A DNA stretch of 36,802 nt, from positions 1 through 36,802 of the forward strand of contig JADZEM010000124.1 in assembly GCA_020850535.1 (NCBI GenBank), written 5' to 3'. Positions 15,153 to 23,113 of the stretch are shown one piece after another. A model generated the notes under the pieces. The model ran no database searches and was not told the origin of the DNA. It saw nothing but the letters and a program-made list of their open reading frames with translations. Numbering within the stretch: the stretch's first letter is position 1; each line of letters begins with the position of its first letter. The translations under genes and the position numbers were made by a program. The stretch comes from Chloroflexota bacterium. GTDB taxonomy: Bacteria; Chloroflexota; UBA6077; JACCZL01.

Positions 15153-17183
15153 GTGATACAGACCGTGCGCGACATTGGCGTCGGTGGTGGTAGCGCAAGC
15201 GTGGCCATCGAGCCGCCGCGTGCCCTGGCCGACACGCTGACCACGGGCGCACAGGTGGGCTGGCAGACATTCGACGTGCTGCACGACCTGGCTGGCCTCG
15301 TCATGCTGGCGCTCGTCGTGCTGGCGACCCTGATGGCGTTGCGGTCCGTGCGCGCGCGCCGCGCCGCGACAACCGCTGCATCCAAGCTGACGGCCCTCGA
15401 AGAGTACAGCAAGGCCCGCCGCCAGCATGAGGAGCGCTTCCGCTCGCTGGTGCTCAACACCTCGGACGTCATCACCATCCTGAGCGTGCACGGCGGCATC
15501 GCCTTCCACAGCCCGTCTGCCAGCCGCATCTGGGGCTACTCGGCGGACGCGCTGAAGAACGCCAGCCTCTACACGCTGGTGCACGCCGAGGATGTGGAGA
15601 TCGCGCGGGACCTGCTGGCCCAGGCGCTGACCCGTCCGCGCCTGAGCATGGCCGCCGAGATGCGGCTGCGCCTTGCGGACGAGTCGTGGTGCTACTTCGA
15701 GGTCGTGGCGACGAACCTGTTGCGCGATCCGCGTGTGAACGGCATCGTCACCACTTTCCGCGACATCACCGAGCGCAAGGAGTTCGAGCAGGCCCTGCGC
15801 TACCAGGCGTTCCACGACTCGCTGACGGACCTGCCGAACCGAACCCTGTTTGTGGACCGTGTCGAGCGGGCGATGGCGCGGGCCCAGGCGGCCGGCCAGG
15901 AGGGCGGCGTCGCCGTGATGTTCCTGGATCTGGACAACTTCAAGGTCATCAACGACAGCCTGGGGCACGCCGTTGGCGACCAATTGTTGAACACCCTGGC
16001 CGAGCGCATCAAGGAGTGCCTGCGCCACGAGGATACGCTGGCTCGCCTGAGCGGCGACGAGTTCGCGATCCTGATCGAGGACGTGTGGACGGAGGACGGC
16101 GCGCGCCGCCTCGCCGAGCGGATCCAGGAGCAGATGGTCTCGCCGTTCATCTTGAACCGGCGGGAGGTCTTCGCCAGCCTGAGCATCGGCATCGTCGTGA
16201 GCGGCCCCTCGCACAGCCGCCCGGACGATCTGCTGCGCGACGCCGACCTGGCGATGTACCGCGCGAAGGCGAACGGCAAGGCCCGCTCGGAGGTCTTCGA
16301 CCACACGATGAACGCTCAGGCCTCGGAGCGGCTGGCGCTGGAGACGGCGTTGCGGCGGGCCATCGAGCGGCAGGAGTTGCGGGTCTACTACCAGCCGCTG
16401 GTCCGCATCGACACGGCGGCGGTGGTGGGCTTCGAGGCGCTGGTGCGCTGGCAGCATCCGGATCGGGGGTTGATCTCCCCGGCCGAGTTCATCCCGCTGG
16501 CGGAAGAGACGGGGATGATCGTGCCGATTGGCGCGTGGGTGCTGGAGGAGGCCTGCCGGCAGGTCCAGGTGTGGCAGGAGGAGCGCTGCAACGGGCGCGG
16601 CCTGCTGCTGAGCGTGAACGTCTCGGCGCGACAGTTCCAGAGCCCGGACCTGGTGGAGACGGTGGCGTGGGTGCTGGAGGAGACGGGCTTCAACCCGACG
16701 CACCTGAAGCTGGAGCTGACCGAGAGCATGATGATGCACGACGTGGAGCGGACCATTCAGCGGCTGGACGAGCTGAAGGGCCTCTCGATCCAGCTGGTGG
16801 TGGACGACTTCGGGACGGGGTACTCGTCGCTGGCGTACCTGCGGCGCTTCCCGATCTCGGTGCTGAAGGTGGACAAGTCGTTCATCTGGCGGCTCGGGAC
16901 GGACCCCGGCGACGACGCGATTGTGCGGTCCATCGTGACGCTGGCCGGCGACCTCGGCATGCAGGTGGTGGCGGAGGGGATCGAGACGGCGGAGCAGTTG
17001 GAAGCGTTGCGGGCGCTCCAGTGCGACTACGGGCAAGGCTACTATTTCAGCCCGCCGGTCCCGAGCCACCTGGCGGAGACGTTCGTCACGCCGAGCGCGG
17101 GCATCCTGCTGCCGGTGCCGCTGGCGCCCCGCACCGCCACCGCGGCTTCTGAGAACGCCGCCGCCGAGGATCTGGCGTCGTAG
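15153..17183 (+). CDS. membrane-anchored PAS-GGDEF-EAL cyclic-di-GMP protein, 676 aa
   Basis: This dual-domain c-di-GMP protein has one transmembrane helix (about residues 44-63), a PAS domain (about 90-205, ending in VTTFRDITERKEFE), a GGDEF domain and an EAL domain. The active-site motif of the first is SGDEF (codons 16050-16064) instead of GGDEF, with LDLDNFKVINDSLGH intact; SGDEF is a common variant and some are active. The EAL domain looks catalytic: EAL (16434-16442), the second-strand N in LLLSVNVSARQ, ELTES, VVDDFGTGYSS, KVDKSF and VAEGIET. The GTG at 15153 has GGGGAG 9 nt upstream; a TTG at 15024 would add 43 residues with no protein-like character. It probably tunes c-di-GMP in response to a PAS ligand. 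It stands alone, divergent from the sigma operon. Confidence 0.87.
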   Translation: MIQTVRDIGVGGGSASVAIEPPRALADTLTTGAQVGWQTFDVLHDLAGLVMLALVVLATLMALRSVRARRAATTAASKLTALEEYSKARRQHEERFRSLVLNTSDVITILSVHGGIAFHSPSASRIWGYSADALKNASLYTLVHAEDVEIARDLLAQALTRPRLSMAAEMRLRLADESWCYFEVVATNLLRDPRVNGIVTTFRDITERKEFEQALRYQAFHDSLTDLPNRTLFVDRVERAMARAQAAGQEGGVAVMFLDLDNFKVINDSLGHAVGDQLLNTLAERIKECLRHEDTLARLSGDEFAILIEDVWTEDGARRLAERIQEQMVSPFILNRREVFASLSIGIVVSGPSHSRPDDLLRDADLAMYRAKANGKARSEVFDHTMNAQASERLALETALRRAIERQELRVYYQPLVRIDTAAVVGFEALVRWQHPDRGLISPAEFIPLAEETGMIVPIGAWVLEEACRQVQVWQEERCNGRGLLLSVNVSARQFQSPDLVETVAWVLEETGFNPTHLKLELTESMMMHDVERTIQRLDELKGLSIQLVVDDFGTGYSSLAYLRRFPISVLKVDKSFIWRLGTDPGDDAIVRSIVTLAGDLGMQVVAEGIETAEQLEALRALQCDYGQGYYFSPPVPSHLAETFVTPSAGILLPVPLAPRTATAASENAAAEDLAS

Positions 17184-17285
17184 GTCCTACCGAACGAACG
17201 CCGACGCATCATCGCAAGCCAGTCCTCTGACGTCTGACGTCGAGGCTTCGTGTCTGTCGTCAAGGACTTGTGGTCGGGGACGGCG

Positions 17286-17894
17286 TCAGCGCAATTGGGC
17301 GCCCAGCGGGAGGCCCAGCCCGCCCAGGTTCAGCGCAAACGTCAGCGCCTCTTTCAGCAGGGACGGATCGTTGAACTCCCCGGCCGTCAGATAGGCGCCG
17401 AGCGCTGTCGCCTCGCACGACGGCGTGGATCCCACAGGTGGGTTGCAGTAGATCTCTTCAGCCTGGGTCCGTAGGCGGACCGGATACCCGACGAAGACCT
17501 CGGCGATGCGTTGGTCCGAGAGGACGTTGACCCACACACGGTAGGGACTCGGCACCGAGACTCGGGGACGTGGCACGCCGACGAACGAGCTGCCGTCGCG
17601 CCAGACGCTCGGGGCGGTCATGACTGGCCGGCCGGGGCATCCGACATCGACGATGGGCTCGCGCTGACCGTATCCACCACGGTCCCAGGCCGGGTGCCCG
17701 GAGACGCTGTTCAGCGCCTGTCGTACCGCTATGTCCGGTGCATTGACCGCCTCACGTGGGACGCCGTCAACCTGCACGCAGACCGCCAGCCCATCTCGTG
17801 AGTCCACAATCAACCCGTCATGCGTGAACGCAGGCCGACGCGCATTCACGGCGGACGCTTCCGACAAGAAGACAATCCCCGCTGTCAGAAGCAC
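17286..17894 (-). CDS. hypothetical secreted protein, about 202 aa
   Basis: I recognise no family. From a GTG at 17894 the protein opens with a hydrophobic stretch (VLLTAGIVFLSEASAVNA) that resembles a short secretion signal. The mature part has Cys pairs (DGLAVCVQV, VDVGCPGRP, EEIYCNPPVGSTPSCEA) and ends NLGGLGLPLGAQLR. The composition is protein-like rather than the Arg/Pro-rich pattern of antisense frames. GAGAAGG lies upstream of the GTG, but the start is uncertain and the frame is open further, to 18032. It is divergent from the iron-type dehydrogenase and convergent with the GGDEF-EAL gene, so it is likely a single-gene unit. Confidence 0.5.
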   Translation of the reverse strand: MLLTAGIVFLSEASAVNARRPAFTHDGLIVDSRDGLAVCVQVDGVPREAVNAPDIAVRQALNSVSGHPAWDRGGYGQREPIVDVGCPGRPVMTAPSVWRDGSSFVGVPRPRVSVPSPYRVWVNVLSDQRIAEVFVGYPVRLRTQAEEIYCNPPVGSTPSCEATALGAYLTAGEFNDPSLLKEALTFALNLGGLGLPLGAQLR

Positions 17895-18118
17895 CGCCCT
17901 TCTCGCGGGCTGTGGCCCTGTTGCTGGCGACCGCCGGGCCGCACGATCTGCCTGCCGTGCGCTACCCTGTCCGTGCGCCGGCGACGGCGCGGGCGCGACC
18001 GCCCAGGCGGCCCGCGGCCCACTCACTCTCACGTCAGGCGCACCCGCACCCAGCGCGTGCGCCGCCAGTCTGCCACAGCGTTGTGGAGCGTCCCGCTGAC
18101 GGGACGACAGGAGGTCAC

Positions 18119-19315
18119 GTGAGCTGGCTCAACGATTTCAGCTTCGGTCCGATGTCGCGCGTGGTGTTCGGGCAGGGCAAGGCGAAGGAGGCCGGCTCCA
18201 TCGCCAAAGGGCTGGGCGGCACGGCAGCCCTGGTCATGACGGACGGCATGCTGCACCGCCTCGGGCTGACCGAGACTATCGAAGCCTCGTTGCGCGAGGC
18301 CGGCGTCCGCGTCGAGCTGTTCAACGGCGTCGTCACCGAGCCGACCCTCGCATCGGTCGAGGCCGCCGAGGCGATGTACCGCGAGCGCACCTGCGACATC
18401 ATCGTCGCGGTCGGCGGCGGCAGCTCGATGGACAGCGCCAAAGCCGTCTCACTGCTGATCGGCAACGGCGGCACGTTCCAGGAGTACACCCAGCGGCGGA
18501 CCGGAGCGGACTGGTCGCCGGCGAAGGTCGCCTCGCAGAAGGGGCCGGACGTCATCACCGTGCCGACCACGGCCGGCACCGGCGCGGAGGCCACCTCCGG
18601 CTGCGGCGTCTTCGATCCAGAGTCCGGTATCAAGCTCTGGGCCGGCGGGCCGCACGTCCGCCCGACGGTCGCCCTGTGCGATCCGCTCCTGACCACCTCG
18701 ATGCCCCCGCGCGTGACGGCAGATACCGGTTTCGACGCGCTCTCGCAGGGCATCGAGGGATACTTGACGCGCTCGGTCAACCCGTACGCCGACACGCTGC
18801 TGCTGACGGCCATCGAGATGATCGGCCAGAACCTCCCGAAGGCGTTCGCCAACGGGGCGAACATCGAGGCGCGGGCAGGAATGCTCTGCGCCGCGACGAT
18901 GGTCGGCACGGCCTTCCCCTACGCCGGGCTGATCCACGTCCACACCTACGCCGAGGTGCTGGGCGACCTGACCCACCTGCCGCACGGCCGGCTGATCGGG
19001 CTGATGCTGCCGCACGTGCTGGAGTGGGTGGCGCCCGGCTGCCCAGAGAAGCTGACCCGCGTGGCGCAGGCGCTCGGGGAGAACGTGGCCGGACTCTCAC
19101 CGACCGAGGGGGCCGAGCGGGCGCTGGCCGCCGTCCGACGCCTCCGCGGCCAGTGCGAGATCGAGGAGCCGCTCAGCTCGCACAACATGACCGAGGAGAT
19201 GGTGCAGACCTGCGCCGAGCGGGTGTTCGCGCAGCACGCGCCGCGCTCGATTGGCGGGCCGCGCGCGTTCCGGACGCTCGAAGAGGTGACGGCGGTGCTA
19301 CGCGCGGCGTACTAG
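18119..19315 (+). CDS. iron-type (group III) alcohol dehydrogenase, altered metal site, 398 aa
   Basis: This belongs to the Fe-ADH family: NAD-binding GGGSSMDSAKA (residues 100-110), VPTTAGTGAEAT and the C-terminal helical domain. Such enzymes interconvert alcohols and aldehydes or ketones. Of the usual D-H-H-H metal set, D206, H273 and H289 are present, but the second ligand, normally the His of D-A-L-T/S-H-A-I-E, is Gln (Q210 in FDALSQGIEGY). The usual H-x-M-A-H segment reads HVHTYAEV. The protein may use a different metal arrangement or substrate. The GTG start at 18119 has a strong AGGAGG 6 nt upstream and the homology begins right after it; the open frame extends to 17912. It could share a transcript with the following cytochrome gene, though a stable hairpin lies between them. 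Confidence 0.85.
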   Translation: MSWLNDFSFGPMSRVVFGQGKAKEAGSIAKGLGGTAALVMTDGMLHRLGLTETIEASLREAGVRVELFNGVVTEPTLASVEAAEAMYRERTCDIIVAVGGGSSMDSAKAVSLLIGNGGTFQEYTQRRTGADWSPAKVASQKGPDVITVPTTAGTGAEATSGCGVFDPESGIKLWAGGPHVRPTVALCDPLLTTSMPPRVTADTGFDALSQGIEGYLTRSVNPYADTLLLTAIEMIGQNLPKAFANGANIEARAGMLCAATMVGTAFPYAGLIHVHTYAEVLGDLTHLPHGRLIGLMLPHVLEWVAPGCPEKLTRVAQALGENVAGLSPTEGAERALAAVRRLRGQCEIEEPLSSHNMTEEMVQTCAERVFAQHAPRSIGGPRAFRTLEEVTAVLRAAY

Positions 19316-19328
19316 TGGCCCGAAGCAA

Positions 19329-19375
19329 CCTCGCCCTCCAGCCCGCTGCGCCGCGCAGCGGGCTGGAGGGCGAGG
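19329..19375. repeat. perfect 22-bp inverted repeat after the dehydrogenase
   Basis: The arm at 19329-19350 (CCTCGCCCTCCAGCCCGCTG, then CG) is perfectly inverted at 19354-19375 with a 3-nt loop. It starts 13 bp after the dehydrogenase stop. No T tract follows, so it is more likely a REP-like palindrome or mRNA-stabilising hairpin than a classical terminator. Confidence 0.8.
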
Positions 19376-19401
19376 TCTCCCGCGGTGAGCGTCCCCGCCC
19401 C

Positions 19402-19417
19402 TGGCACGATTCTTGTA
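19402..19417 (+). promoter_or_regulatory. possible sigma-54-like -24/-12 element
   Basis: TGGCAC-N5-TTGTA matches the TGGCAC-N5-TTGCA consensus with one mismatch and correct spacing, 65 nt before the cytochrome b start. No enhancer-binding protein or rpoN is visible in the window, and sigma-54 is uncommon in the likely phylum, so chance is a real possibility. Confidence 0.25.
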
Positions 19418-19481
19418 CCGGTCGTTCGCGTCCAATGCCGGACATGCACTCCAGGATCCCGGTGGAGGGGAGACGACGTGC

Positions 19482-20534
19482 GTGCGACGTGAGCTGCCGG
19501 CTGCCACACTGGGGGTAGCGGCCGGCCTGGTGCTGGTGCTGCTCATCTATCTCGGCTCGCGGGGCCTCAAGGACTTCGACTCGGCCCTCGTCGGGTACGC
19601 CGTGGGCACGGTCTTCGCCGCCGCGGCCATCACCCACCGCTACACCCGCTGGATCTCCCGTCCGCCCACCTGGCGCTACTTCCGCGCCGGCTGGGTCAAT
19701 TTTCTGTCCTGGCGCAACTTCTTGCGCTACACCACGCTGATCCCGCGCGCGTGGTGGACGGACATCTTCGCGCAGACGTTCATCCTCAAGCGCAGCACGT
19801 CGCGCTGGTTCGCGCACATGGCGATCTTCTGGGGTGTCGTGCTCTCCTGCGCCATCACCTTCCCGCTGACCTTCGGCTGGCTGCGCTTCACCTACATCGA
19901 TCCCGGCGTCTATCAGCTATGGTTCTTCGGGCTGCCGATGATGACGTTTCCCATCGAGGAGACGTTTGGCTGGGTGCTCTACCACGCCCTCGACTTCACA
20001 TCGGTGCTGCTGATCGCCGGGCTGGTCGTCGCGATGTGGCGGCGGATCACAGACGCCGGGCTGCTGGTCACCCAGCGGTTCGGGTTCGATCTGCTGCCGC
20101 TGGTGCTGCTGTTCGCCATCGCGCTGACGGGGCTGATGCTGACGGCATCCTCGCTGTGGTGGGAGGGCCGCTACTACTGGTTTATCTCGCTCACCCATCA
20201 GGTGGTGGTGGTCGCGTGGCTGCTCTCGCTGCCGTTCGGCAAGTTCTTCCACATCGTGCAGCGACCGGCCTCGATTGGCGTCACCCTGTATCAGGTCGTC
20301 AACCAGGATGTTGCCCACTACGGCCCGGAGCGCTCGACCGGCGCCTGCGCCCGCTGCGGCGGCGAGCTGCCCTCCGAGCAGTTCGTTGCCGATCTCAAGG
20401 CGACGCTCGCCGATCTCGGGCAGCGCTACGAGCTTGGCGACGGGCAGGGCGCGATGCAGGATTACTGCCCGACCTGCAAGCGCGTGCTGCGCGGGCAGGC
20501 GTACTACCGGCTGATGGGCAATCGTTTCGTCTAA
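19482..20534 (+). CDS. NarI-like cytochrome b with C-terminal four-Cys ribbon, 350 aa
   Basis: This membrane protein resembles NarI/DsrM/HdrE-type diheme cytochrome b subunits. It has about six hydrophobic segments and histidines placed as heme ligands: H112 (WFAHMAIF), H168 (VLYHALD), H239 (SLTHQVV) and H257 (KFFHIVQRP). It should exchange electrons with menaquinol. The C-terminal cytosolic tail (about residues 265-350) holds C289-x2-C292 and C329-x2-C332, a rubredoxin- or zinc-ribbon-like site not normal for NarI. The GTG at 19482 follows GGAGGGG; no good ATG exists nearby. It heads a row with a Mo oxidoreductase, ferredoxin, Rieske protein and NNP transporter, and is probably the quinol-side anchor of that complex. 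The tail may dock or wire the Mo or Fe-S subunit. Confidence 0.8.
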   Translation: MRRELPAATLGVAAGLVLVLLIYLGSRGLKDFDSALVGYAVGTVFAAAAITHRYTRWISRPPTWRYFRAGWVNFLSWRNFLRYTTLIPRAWWTDIFAQTFILKRSTSRWFAHMAIFWGVVLSCAITFPLTFGWLRFTYIDPGVYQLWFFGLPMMTFPIEETFGWVLYHALDFTSVLLIAGLVVAMWRRITDAGLLVTQRFGFDLLPLVLLFAIALTGLMLTASSLWWEGRYYWFISLTHQVVVVAWLLSLPFGKFFHIVQRPASIGVTLYQVVNQDVAHYGPERSTGACARCGGELPSEQFVADLKATLADLGQRYELGDGQGAMQDYCPTCKRVLRGQAYYRLMGNRFV

Positions 20535-20555
20535 TCTCAGGCCACCTTCGGAACA

Positions 20556-20732
20556 CCGGAAGGGCCCTCACCCCCCGGCCCCGGAAGGGCCCTCACCCCC
20601 CGACCCCCTCTCCCTGTGCGCGGGAGAGGGGGAGACGCACGAGGCCGTCGTTGCTCCCCCTCTCCCGCGCACAGGGAGAGGGGGCCGGGGGGTGAGGGCC
20701 CTTCCGGAGCCGGGGGGTGAGGGCCCTTCCGG
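20556..20732. repeat. giant inverted repeat, 79-bp arms, inside the nitrate-type cluster
   Basis: Arm 20556-20634 pairs with arm 20654-20732 at 77 of 79 positions by eye, with a 19-nt loop. Each arm contains two copies of a GGAAGGGCCCTCACCCCCC unit followed by a CCCCCTCTCCC segment. It lies between the cytochrome b stop (20534) and the Mo-subunit start (20779). The transcript would fold into an extremely stable rod. The same sequence family appears at 13659-13696. Confidence 0.92.
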
Positions 20733-20778
20733 GGCCGGGGTGAGGGTCTGGCAAGTTCACCAGGAAACCAGAGGCACG

Positions 20779-23088
20779 ATGAGCGTCAATCGCGGCACCT
20801 TTGTCGAGCGGCGTGACGTCAACGAGGATTTCCAGCAGGTCGGCCGCGCGCCCTCAGAGTGGGCCGGCGCCGACCGCGTTCCCGAGCGGCTGGTCCCCAC
20901 CCACTGCTCGTTTTGCGGCGTCCAGTGCGCGATGCACCTGCGCGTGGCCGACGGGCAGGTCATCGGCGTCGAGCCGCGTGACTATCCCCACAATCGCGGC
21001 TCGCTGTGCCCGAAGGGAATCGTGGCGTACCAGCAGGCGAGTCACCCGGACCGCCTCACCCATCCGCTGATCCGGCGGGGCGGGAAGGGCGGCCGGCTCG
21101 AACGGGCCACCTGGGACGAGGCTCTGGACTACATCGTCGGGCGCTGGCAGGCGATCCAGGCCGAGCACGGCCGGGACGCCGTTGCCGTCTACAGCGGCTC
21201 CTCGATGACCAACGAGAAGTGCTACCTGACCGGCAAGTTTGCGCGGGTCGGGCTGGGCACCCGCCACATCGACTACAACGGGCGGCTCTGCATGTCCTCG
21301 GCGGCCACGGCCTACGCCAGGGCGTTCGGGATCGACCGCTCGCCGCTGCCGATGACCGACATCCCGCTGGCGGACTGCATCTTCGTGGCCGGCTCCAACG
21401 TGGCCGAGTGCTTCCCCATCGTGATGCAGTGGATCTGGCAGGCCCGCGACCGTGGCGCCAGCCTGATCGTGGCCGACCCGCGCGAGACGCCCATCGCCCG
21501 CACCGCCGATCTCTGGCTGCCGGTCCGCCCGGGCACGGACGTGGCCCTGCTCAACGTGATGTTGCGGCAGGTGATCCGCGACGGGCTGGTGGACGAGGCG
21601 TATCTGGCCGCCCGCACGACCGGCTGGGCGGACGTCCGCGCGGCCGTCGAGGAGTACACCCCCGAGCTGGCCGAGCGCATCACCGGCGTCCCGGCCGAGC
21701 GGATCGTGGCGGCGGCCCGCCTCTACGGCCGCGCCCCGACCTCGCTGATCATGCATGCGCGCGGCATCGAGCACAGCACCCACGGCATCAACAACTGCCT
21801 CGCCTGCATCAACCTGGCCCTGGCACGGGGGCAGGTCGGCAAGCCCGGCGGCGGCACGATGATGATCACCGGCCAGGGCAACGGCCAGGGCGGGCGGGAA
21901 GTCGGGCAGAAGGCGAACCAGCTGCCCGGCTACCGGCACATCGACGTGCTGGAGGAGCGACAGTACATCGCGGACGTCTGGGGCATCCCGGAGCCGGAGC
22001 TGCCACAGGAGGGCGCCGCCGCTACCGAGATGGTCAAGCTGATGGCCGACGGGACCATCAAGAGCTGCTTGATCCTCTGCTCCAACTTGATGGTCTCGCT
22101 GCCGGACAACCAGACGGTGGCGCGGGCGCTCGACGCGCTCGATCCGCTGGTGGTGATCGACTTCTTCCTCTCGGAGACGGCTGAGCGGGCGGACGTGGTG
22201 CTGCCCGGCACGGTCTGGTGCGAGGACGAGGGGACGACGACCAATCTCGAAGGGCGCATCGTCAAGATCAACCGGGCCGCCGAGCCGCCCGGCGAGGCCC
22301 GCCGTGACTGGCAGATCCTTTCGGAGCTGGCGCGGCGGATGGGTCGCGGGCAGTTCTTCCAGTACGCAGGCACCCGCCAGATCTTCGACGAGCTGCGGCT
22401 GGCCTCGAAGGGCGGCGTCTCGGACTACTACGGCGTCACCTGGGAGAAGATCGATGCCCAGGACGGCGTCTTCTGGCCCTGCCCGACCGAGGATCACCCC
22501 GGCACGCCGCGCCTCTTCGAGGAGCGGTTCGGGCACCCGGACGGCCGGGCGCGGATGTCCCCGCTCCGCTACGAGCCGCCGGCCGAGGAGCCGAGCGAGG
22601 CGTACCCGTTCCGCCTGACGACCGGCCGGGTGGTCTACCACTACCTGAGCGGCACCCAGACGCGGCGGCTCGGCTTCCTCAACGCCCAGGCGCCCGAGCC
22701 GTGGGTCGAGATCCACCCGATGATGGCCGAGCGGCTGGGCATCCGGGACCACGAGATCGTGCGGGTGCGGACGCCGCGCGGCGCGATGGACCTGAAGGCC
22801 GTCGTCGTCCCGACGATCCGCCCGGACACCCTCTTCATCCCGTTCCACTACGGCCACCTGGGGGCCGCCAACCAGTTGACCAACCCGGCCGTGGACCCCG
22901 CCTGCAAGATCCCCGAGTACAAGGCCTGCGCCGCCGCCGTCGAGCGGCTGGACGGCCGGCCGCTCGACCTCGGGGAGGGGGATCGGGCTGCGCGCGTCAA
23001 CTACACGCCGCAGACCGATCCGAAGATGTTCCCGTACGCCGTCGGCGAGACCAAGACGCCGGCCAGCCAGGAAGCGAAGCGTTTCTAG
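20779..23088 (+). CDS. Mo-bisMGD oxidoreductase, nitrate reductase (NasA/NarB/Nap)-like, 769 aa
   Basis: This is a molybdopterin oxidoreductase with an N-terminal [4Fe-4S] site C43, C46, C50, C77 (C-x2-C-x3-C-x26-C) and a probable Cys ligand to Mo, C171 in NGRLCMSSA. The R-L-C-M motif is typical of assimilatory and periplasmic nitrate reductases and formate dehydrogenases. There is no Tat signal, so it should be cytoplasmic. An NNP transporter downstream favours nitrate over formate. Neighbours (cytochrome b, four-cluster ferredoxin, Rieske) suggest electrons come from quinol rather than soluble NADH or ferredoxin. The ATG at 20779 has an AGAGG site; the upstream open frame runs into the hairpin repeat and is rejected. 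The C-terminus is short after the MGD-binding domain, with no Nas-type [2Fe-2S] extension. Formate dehydrogenase or another oxyanion reductase remain alternatives. Confidence 0.82.
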   Translation: MSVNRGTFVERRDVNEDFQQVGRAPSEWAGADRVPERLVPTHCSFCGVQCAMHLRVADGQVIGVEPRDYPHNRGSLCPKGIVAYQQASHPDRLTHPLIRRGGKGGRLERATWDEALDYIVGRWQAIQAEHGRDAVAVYSGSSMTNEKCYLTGKFARVGLGTRHIDYNGRLCMSSAATAYARAFGIDRSPLPMTDIPLADCIFVAGSNVAECFPIVMQWIWQARDRGASLIVADPRETPIARTADLWLPVRPGTDVALLNVMLRQVIRDGLVDEAYLAARTTGWADVRAAVEEYTPELAERITGVPAERIVAAARLYGRAPTSLIMHARGIEHSTHGINNCLACINLALARGQVGKPGGGTMMITGQGNGQGGREVGQKANQLPGYRHIDVLEERQYIADVWGIPEPELPQEGAAATEMVKLMADGTIKSCLILCSNLMVSLPDNQTVARALDALDPLVVIDFFLSETAERADVVLPGTVWCEDEGTTTNLEGRIVKINRAAEPPGEARRDWQILSELARRMGRGQFFQYAGTRQIFDELRLASKGGVSDYYGVTWEKIDAQDGVFWPCPTEDHPGTPRLFEERFGHPDGRARMSPLRYEPPAEEPSEAYPFRLTTGRVVYHYLSGTQTRRLGFLNAQAPEPWVEIHPMMAERLGIRDHEIVRVRTPRGAMDLKAVVVPTIRPDTLFIPFHYGHLGAANQLTNPAVDPACKIPEYKACAAAVERLDGRPLDLGEGDRAARVNYTPQTDPKMFPYAVGETKTPASQEAKRF

Positions 23089-23113
23089 ACGGTTCTGGGA
23101 GGAGCGTGCGCTG

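Noticed and set aside
14940-17069. 709-aa minus-strand frame opposite the GGDEF-EAL gene
   Set aside because: PAS, GGDEF and EAL motifs are all on the plus strand; the minus frame has no recognisable motif.
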